This document shows positions 5,759 through 8,500 of a stretch of DNA of 8,500 bases, piece by piece (positions within the stretch are counted from its first letter, which is position 1; each line of letters begins with the position of its first letter). Under the pieces are notes generated by a model. The model made no database searches and was not told the DNA's origin. It saw only the letters and a program-made list of their open reading frames with translations. Location of the stretch: positions 1 through 8,500 of the forward strand of contig JACCZH010000142.1 of the NCBI GenBank assembly GCA_013696045.1, written 5' to 3'. The DNA comes from Chloroflexia bacterium. Lineage in GTDB: Bacteria > Chloroflexota > Chloroflexia > Thermomicrobiales > CFX8. The position numbers and the translations under genes were made by a program.

Positions 5759-6717
5759 TTAAGGAACGCTGGAGAAACACAGGCGCATGTGTTGCCGCCC
5801 ACCACCATCGGTATAGAACGCGTCGCCATTGACGAAGATGACTCCGAGCCCCTTCGCCTCCTGCAACACAGCGACGGCATCTTCAGCGGGAGGCAGTCGC
5901 GCCCAGAGATACATCCCGCCTTCAACGGGTTCAACGTGCAGCGTGCCTGGCGGCAGGTGGTGCTCAATCGCCGCGCTCATGGCCGCATGGCGGAGCTTGT
6001 GCTCAGCGCGCACGACTGCCAGATGCCGATCGAAGTGACCGGCTGTCAGGAATTCAGCGACCAACACTTGCGTCAACATCGCGCTCGACACACATCAGTG
6101 CGCTGCTTGATCAGCGCCAGCTGGTCGACGATCGAATCTGACGCCGCCAACCAGCCCAGCCGCAGACCGCCGGCCAACGTCTTCGAGAACGTTCCGATAC
6201 GGATGACCAGGTGGTGGTCGTCCAGGTCAAAGAGCGCCGGGGGAGGTGGCCGCTGCCAGCCAAGCTCCGAGTACGGATCGTCCTCAACAATCGGCAGACG
6301 GTAGCGTGCCGCCAGATCCAGCAACTCACGACGCGCGACTATCGCCAGCGTCCGTCCGGTTGGATTCTGAAACGTGGGGTTGGTGTACAGGAACTTGGGC
6401 CGGTAGCGCACCAGCAGGTCTTCAAGCTCCTCCACATCCCCGCGCTCGACATCCCAGCCGACCAGATTGGCTCCGGCGGCGCGGAACTATGGATTGCGCC
6501 CAGATAGCCGGGACGGTCGATCACAATTGTGTCGCCAGGATCTAGCAGGCAGCGTGAAATCAGATCGAGCCCCTGCTGCGCGCTGCTAGGCACCAGCACC
6601 TGCGCGGGCCGAATACCAGCACGATCGGCGATAGCTCTGCGCAACAGCGGCTGTCCTTCGGTGGGCCCCAGCCAGAGCGCTTCCGCGCCAGGCAAACGGC
6701 GCGCCTGACGGCTCCGG
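5759..6717 (-). pseudogene. Fold-type I PLP aminotransferase remnant (MocR/2-aminoadipate-aminotransferase-like), frameshifted and N-truncated
   Basis: Three reading frames together spell one aminotransferase domain. The first part (about 6717-6488) covers LPGAEALWLGPTEGQPLLRR to IDRPGYLGAI. The middle part (about 6486-6087) covers RAAGANLVGWDVERGDVEEL to LALIKQRTDV, with NPTG, the PLP-binding aspartate in VEDDPYSEL, and the Schiff-base lysine in GTFSKTLAGG (codon 6181-6183). The last part (about 6088-5759) covers SSAMLTQVLVAEFL to MRLCFSSVP, with the substrate-binding arginine. The first break is explained by one missing base near 6485: restoring it gives AIHSFRAAGANLV. The second, near 6083-6088, is a 2-base gain (GTGTGTCG) or 1-base loss. 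The domain's first 60-80 residues, and any GntR-type helix-turn-helix if it was MocR-type, are missing. At that point the sequence changes to a piece of the CxCxxC gene. Catalytic residues survive, so decay is recent or the frameshifts are sequencing errors; the truncation is structural. Confidence 0.85.
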
Positions 6718-6719
6718 CT

Positions 6720-6846
6720 TGTCGGAGAACTCTTCGAGTTGCTGGCAGACAATGCAGCCACAACGTGGTGGTCCAGATGGGTAGGAACTCTCGACCGCGG
6801 GCCACGACTGAGATTTCACAAAACACTCATGTTGAACAACCGCCGG
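6720..6846 (-). pseudogene. Truncated second copy of the CxCxxC-protein gene
   Basis: Read on the minus strand from just after a stop at 6847-6849, this frame gives AVVQHECFVKSQSWPAVES, then CGCIVCQQLEEFSDK. It matches the intact neighbour (6893-7270) residue for residue: 19 of 34 positions from VKSQSW to FSDK are identical by eye, including all three cysteines of CxCxxC. At DNA level, 6720-6829 aligns without gaps to 7063-7172, at about 69 of 110 bases by hand, and best in the first 30 (26 of 30). Homology fades right after FSDK, near 6717, where the aminotransferase remnant begins in another frame. It lacks the N-terminal third and C-terminal 55 residues of the neighbour and has no evident start. 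An old duplication that was later truncated is the simplest reading. Confidence 0.75.
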
Positions 6847-6892
6847 TCAACGACTGTGCTAACGGCTTTGGCCACTCAACTTGATGCTGGGG

Positions 6893-7270
6893 CTAAAGTC
6901 CTGAGGATCCAACGGTGCGTATTGGCCGCGGCTTGCTAAAGTCCATCTCCTCAGCCGCCTCGGAGAACGCGAGCAAGTCATGCATAAGGGTCTCCAGACG
7001 TGGCTCATTCGTTTCGGGAGCGTTGTCCTGAAAGCGCCGCTCGCGCATGATCGTGACCAGTTTGTCGGAGAATACTTCGAGTTGCATGCAGATCACGCAT
7101 TCGCAGGTTGGCTGGCTGTCTGGATATGCGGATTCGACTTCCGCCCATGTATGGGTTTTGACGAAACGTTCGTACTCGAGGACTTTCCGGTGCTGTTCCA
7201 ATACATCGTCGACGGAAACTTCTTCATGCAACAAGCGTATCAACTGATGCCGTCTCCTCTTGCCATACAT
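6893..7270 (-). CDS. Uncharacterised 125-residue CxCxxC protein
   Basis: I do not recognise this family. The protein starts at the ATG at 7268-7270 (MYGKRRRHQLIRLL) and is mostly predicted helix. Residues 1-37 are basic then acidic (HEEVSVDDVLEQHRKVLEYERFV). Residues 38-54 read KTHTWAEVESAYPDSQP. A compact cysteine motif, C56-E-C58-V-I-C61, comes next, followed by MQLEVFSDKLVTIMRERRF and an acidic helix ETLMHDLLAFSEAAEEMDF. The three closely spaced cysteines suggest metal or Fe-S binding, with a fourth ligand not obvious. There is no signal peptide or membrane segment. The frame stays open upstream to 7417, but that extension looks non-coding; the ribosome-binding site before the ATG is poor. 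Conservation between this gene and the fragment at 6720-6846, strongest around the cysteines and WxxVES, argues that it is a real coding sequence. A directly repeated GGACTTTAGC lies at its 3' end. No function can be assigned. Confidence 0.65.
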   Translation of the reverse strand: MYGKRRRHQLIRLLHEEVSVDDVLEQHRKVLEYERFVKTHTWAEVESAYPDSQPTCECVICMQLEVFSDKLVTIMRERRFQDNAPETNEPRLETLMHDLLAFSEAAEEMDFSKPRPIRTVGSSGL

Positions 7271-7539
7271 TGCCGTCGTTTCGCGCGCAACGGTCTCCGA
7301 TAGAATAGTACGTTCCCATGCACCGCCATATAACCCCCTGGTACCAAGTAGTCCCAGGCGACGGTACTTACCACTATTGGAACGTGTACGAACCGCTACG
7401 CCATCCGACACACCCACGGATGATTCGCACTACCCTAACATATACTTCGCCATTGTTCATGAAAAAATATTAAGAAATGGGCAAACTCGCGCCCCGGAGC
7501 GTCGATTCAAGCACGATACAGGTTAAGTACGCCACCAAG

Positions 7540-7583
7540 TCTTCCGGATAAGGCAATGTGTTGTCACAGATTTATCCGCAAGA
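7540..7583. repeat. Imperfect 12-bp inverted repeat
   Basis: TCTTCCGGATAA (7540-7551) and TTATCCGCAAGA (7572-7583) are inverted copies matching at 11 of 12 positions, separated by 20 bases. The half-site TCTTnCGGATAA could be an operator for a dimeric regulator, or the two arms could form a stem in RNA. It is not near a recognised gene start: about 270 bases upstream of the CxCxxC start on the minus strand. Confidence 0.4.
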
Positions 7584-7828
7584 CGGCTCGGCGCGCTGAC
7601 TCGGTGCGGGATTGCGGGAATATTCACGGTTTCGGGGAGACGTAGCGATCTAGCGAGCAAAATTTCGACCAAACCAGGTTGAGGAAAGGTTATGTCCGAG
7701 ATAATCCGTGTTTTGTGCGAACGAATGATGGTTTCCTCGCTGACATCGTGCGTCCAGATCTATGCACATGAATAGAGGTTGGACCTACCGGCGGAGACAA
7801 ATCCGTGGTGAGAGCCGCGCAAGAGATT

Positions 7829-7854
7829 GGCCCTCATCCCTGGGGATGAGGGCC
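7829..7854 (-). terminator. Terminator hairpin of the BNR-protein gene
   Basis: GGCCCTCATCCC (7829-7840) and GGGATGAGGGCC (7843-7854) form an 11- to 12-bp perfect stem with a 2- to 4-base loop, beginning six bases after the stop of the minus-strand gene. The tail on that strand (AATCTCTTG) is only weakly T-rich. Position and stem strength make termination likely. Confidence 0.7.
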
Positions 7855-7860
7855 TCGCGT

Positions 7861-8500
7861 CTACGGCGCCACAGCCGGCAGATTGGCGTCCTGGATGAGC
7901 TTGCTGAAGCTCTGAACGTCCTTGTCGACGATCTCCTTCAGGCGCTTAAGCTGGGTGTCAGTCCGGCTTTCAAGATCCTTAAAGACATCGTACGACTGCT
8001 TGGTCGGCTTGCCTTCGGCGCTGCCGATCATGCCGATCAAGGCCGCCAGCTTGGCGTTGATCATGACCGGGAAGTTGAGCGTGTCCTGGGTGCTCTTGGC
8101 CCGGTACTGGATCAGCTCACCTTCAACCTCGTAGAGCTTGTCGTTGAGCGCCTTGGCCGCGTCGGACACCTTGTCGTCGTCCATGCGCGACTGCCACGAC
8201 TCCACCTGCTTGCGGATGTTGCGGATCTGGTTGACCGCGCCATGCAGATCGGAGAGTTTCGACTGCACCTTGAGCTGGAAGTCCAGCTGCTCGTCGTACT
8301 CCTCCTGGCTGACAGCGATCTTCGGATCGGGCACAACCTTGAAGCTCTCGGTGTAGGTCTTGTCGCCTACCTTGAGCTGCACCTGATACTCGCCCGGCTT
8401 GATGCGCGGGCCGTTCGGGCCGCGCGCAAAGCCCATCGAACCGGAGTCGTCCGGCACCTCGGTCGCGTTGGAATAGCGCATGTCCCAGACGAAGCGGTTG
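7861..8500 (-). CDS. C-terminus of VPS10/sortilin-BNR-repeat 'glycosyl hydrolase'-type protein (5' partial)
   Basis: The frame is open to the right edge, with about 212 residues seen. It begins NRFVWDMRYSNATEVP, the signature that follows the beta-propeller in large WD40/YVTN/BNR-like (sortilin-type) bacterial proteins often annotated as glycosyl hydrolases. Next comes a small beta-sandwich, about residues 30-60, with GPRIKPGEYQVQLKVGDKTYTE and FKVVPDP. A long helical, charged region (about 65-205) follows, containing LSDLHGAVNQIRNIRKQVESW and KALNDKLYEVEGELIQYRAKS, likely coiled coil. It ends at PAVAP. The propeller itself, and any signal peptide, lie outside the window. Family members are usually around 1000 residues and thought to be exported, but enzymatic activity is poorly established. 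The internal ATG at 8479-8481 is not the real start, because the conserved NRFVWD lies upstream of it. A strong hairpin follows the stop. Confidence 0.8.
   Translation of the reverse strand, partial: NRFVWDMRYSNATEVPDDSGSMGFARGPNGPRIKPGEYQVQLKVGDKTYTESFKVVPDPKIAVSQEEYDEQLDFQLKVQSKLSDLHGAVNQIRNIRKQVESWQSRMDDDKVSDAAKALNDKLYEVEGELIQYRAKSTQDTLNFPVMINAKLAALIGMIGSAEGKPTKQSYDVFKDLESRTDTQLKRLKEIVDKDVQSFSKLIQDANLPAVAP

Larger units (their letters stand above)
7271..7860. other. Long stretch without a convincing gene
   Basis: About 590 bases between two minus-strand genes. I find no family-level coding similarity, tRNA or repeat array. It holds an A/T-rich patch (7460-7480), an imperfect 12-bp dyad (7540-7583), and a 27-codon ORF at 7692-7775 (+, MSEIIRVLCERMM...) preceded by AGGAAAGG. 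That ORF is too short to support. The terminator of the downstream minus-strand gene lies at 7829-7854. No clear promoter was found for the CxCxxC gene, although it should lie here. The base composition is less GC-rich than the flanking genes, consistent with an accessory or decayed region. Confidence 0.5.

Noticed and set aside
7295..7330. Possible minus-strand promoter (TATTCT/TACTAT) for the CxCxxC gene
   Set aside because: No TTGACA-like element at the right spacing; the match is only four of six.
7319..7380. GGTACC/AAGTA-type inverted matches that looked like a hairpin or attachment site
   Set aside because: Stems are only five bases and poorly nested; no direct repeats or integrase nearby.
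7571..7580. DnaA-box-like TTATCCGCA
   Set aside because: A single site with one mismatch, no cluster of boxes, no dnaA/dnaN nearby; it is also one arm of the 12-bp dyad.
7692..7775. 27-codon ORF with AGGAAAGG upstream
   Set aside because: Too short, spacing to the ATG is tight, and there is no recognisable sequence or context.

Overview
The window looks like a chromosomal segment from a moderately GC-rich bacterium. The gene mix is an archaeal/eukaryotic-type aspartyl-tRNA synthetase, an F420-type luciferase-like oxidoreductase, an excisionase-like HTH plus PIN toxin pair, and a VPS10/BNR-type 'glycosyl hydrolase' C-terminus. This fits Chloroflexota (Thermomicrobia/Sphaerobacter-like or an uncultured relative) best. 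That placement is inferred from gene types, not from a marker search.

Layout. 2-733 (+): C-terminal part of aspS, closed by a strong hairpin. 774-1744 (+): a two-gene toxin-antitoxin cassette (HTH antitoxin, PIN RNase). Its candidate promoter overlaps the aspS terminator. 1875-2825 (-): LLM-class F420-dependent oxidoreductase. 2826-3050: divergent intergenic region with a compound palindromic element. 3051-3980 (+): AlkA-type DNA glycosylase. 3974-4396 (-): VOC (glyoxalase-fold) protein, overlapping alkA tail to tail. 4397-4818: non-coding stretch with an 11-bp G/C hairpin followed by two tandem Shine-Dalgarno sequences and a doubtful 52-codon ORF. 4819-5685 (+): class III calcineurin-like metallophosphoesterase. 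5695-5736: large imperfect hairpin between convergent units.

The right part is an accessory or decaying zone, all on the minus strand. A PLP aminotransferase remnant (5759-6717) has two frameshifts and no N-terminus. It abuts a partial, diverged second copy (6720-6846) of a small CxCxxC protein gene, and the apparently intact copy lies just upstream at 6893-7270. I do not recognise this CxCxxC family. A roughly 590-base stretch (7271-7860) has no convincing gene but carries a 12-bp imperfect dyad. The window ends in the C-terminus of a sortilin/BNR-repeat protein (7861-8500, -), which has its own terminator hairpin.

Apart from the toxin-antitoxin pair, the genes do not form an obvious pathway. 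They are mostly single-gene units in alternating orientation. The most unusual material is the CxCxxC gene, its truncated copy, and the junction with the broken aminotransferase. I see no CRISPR array, tRNA, rRNA or complete insertion sequence.
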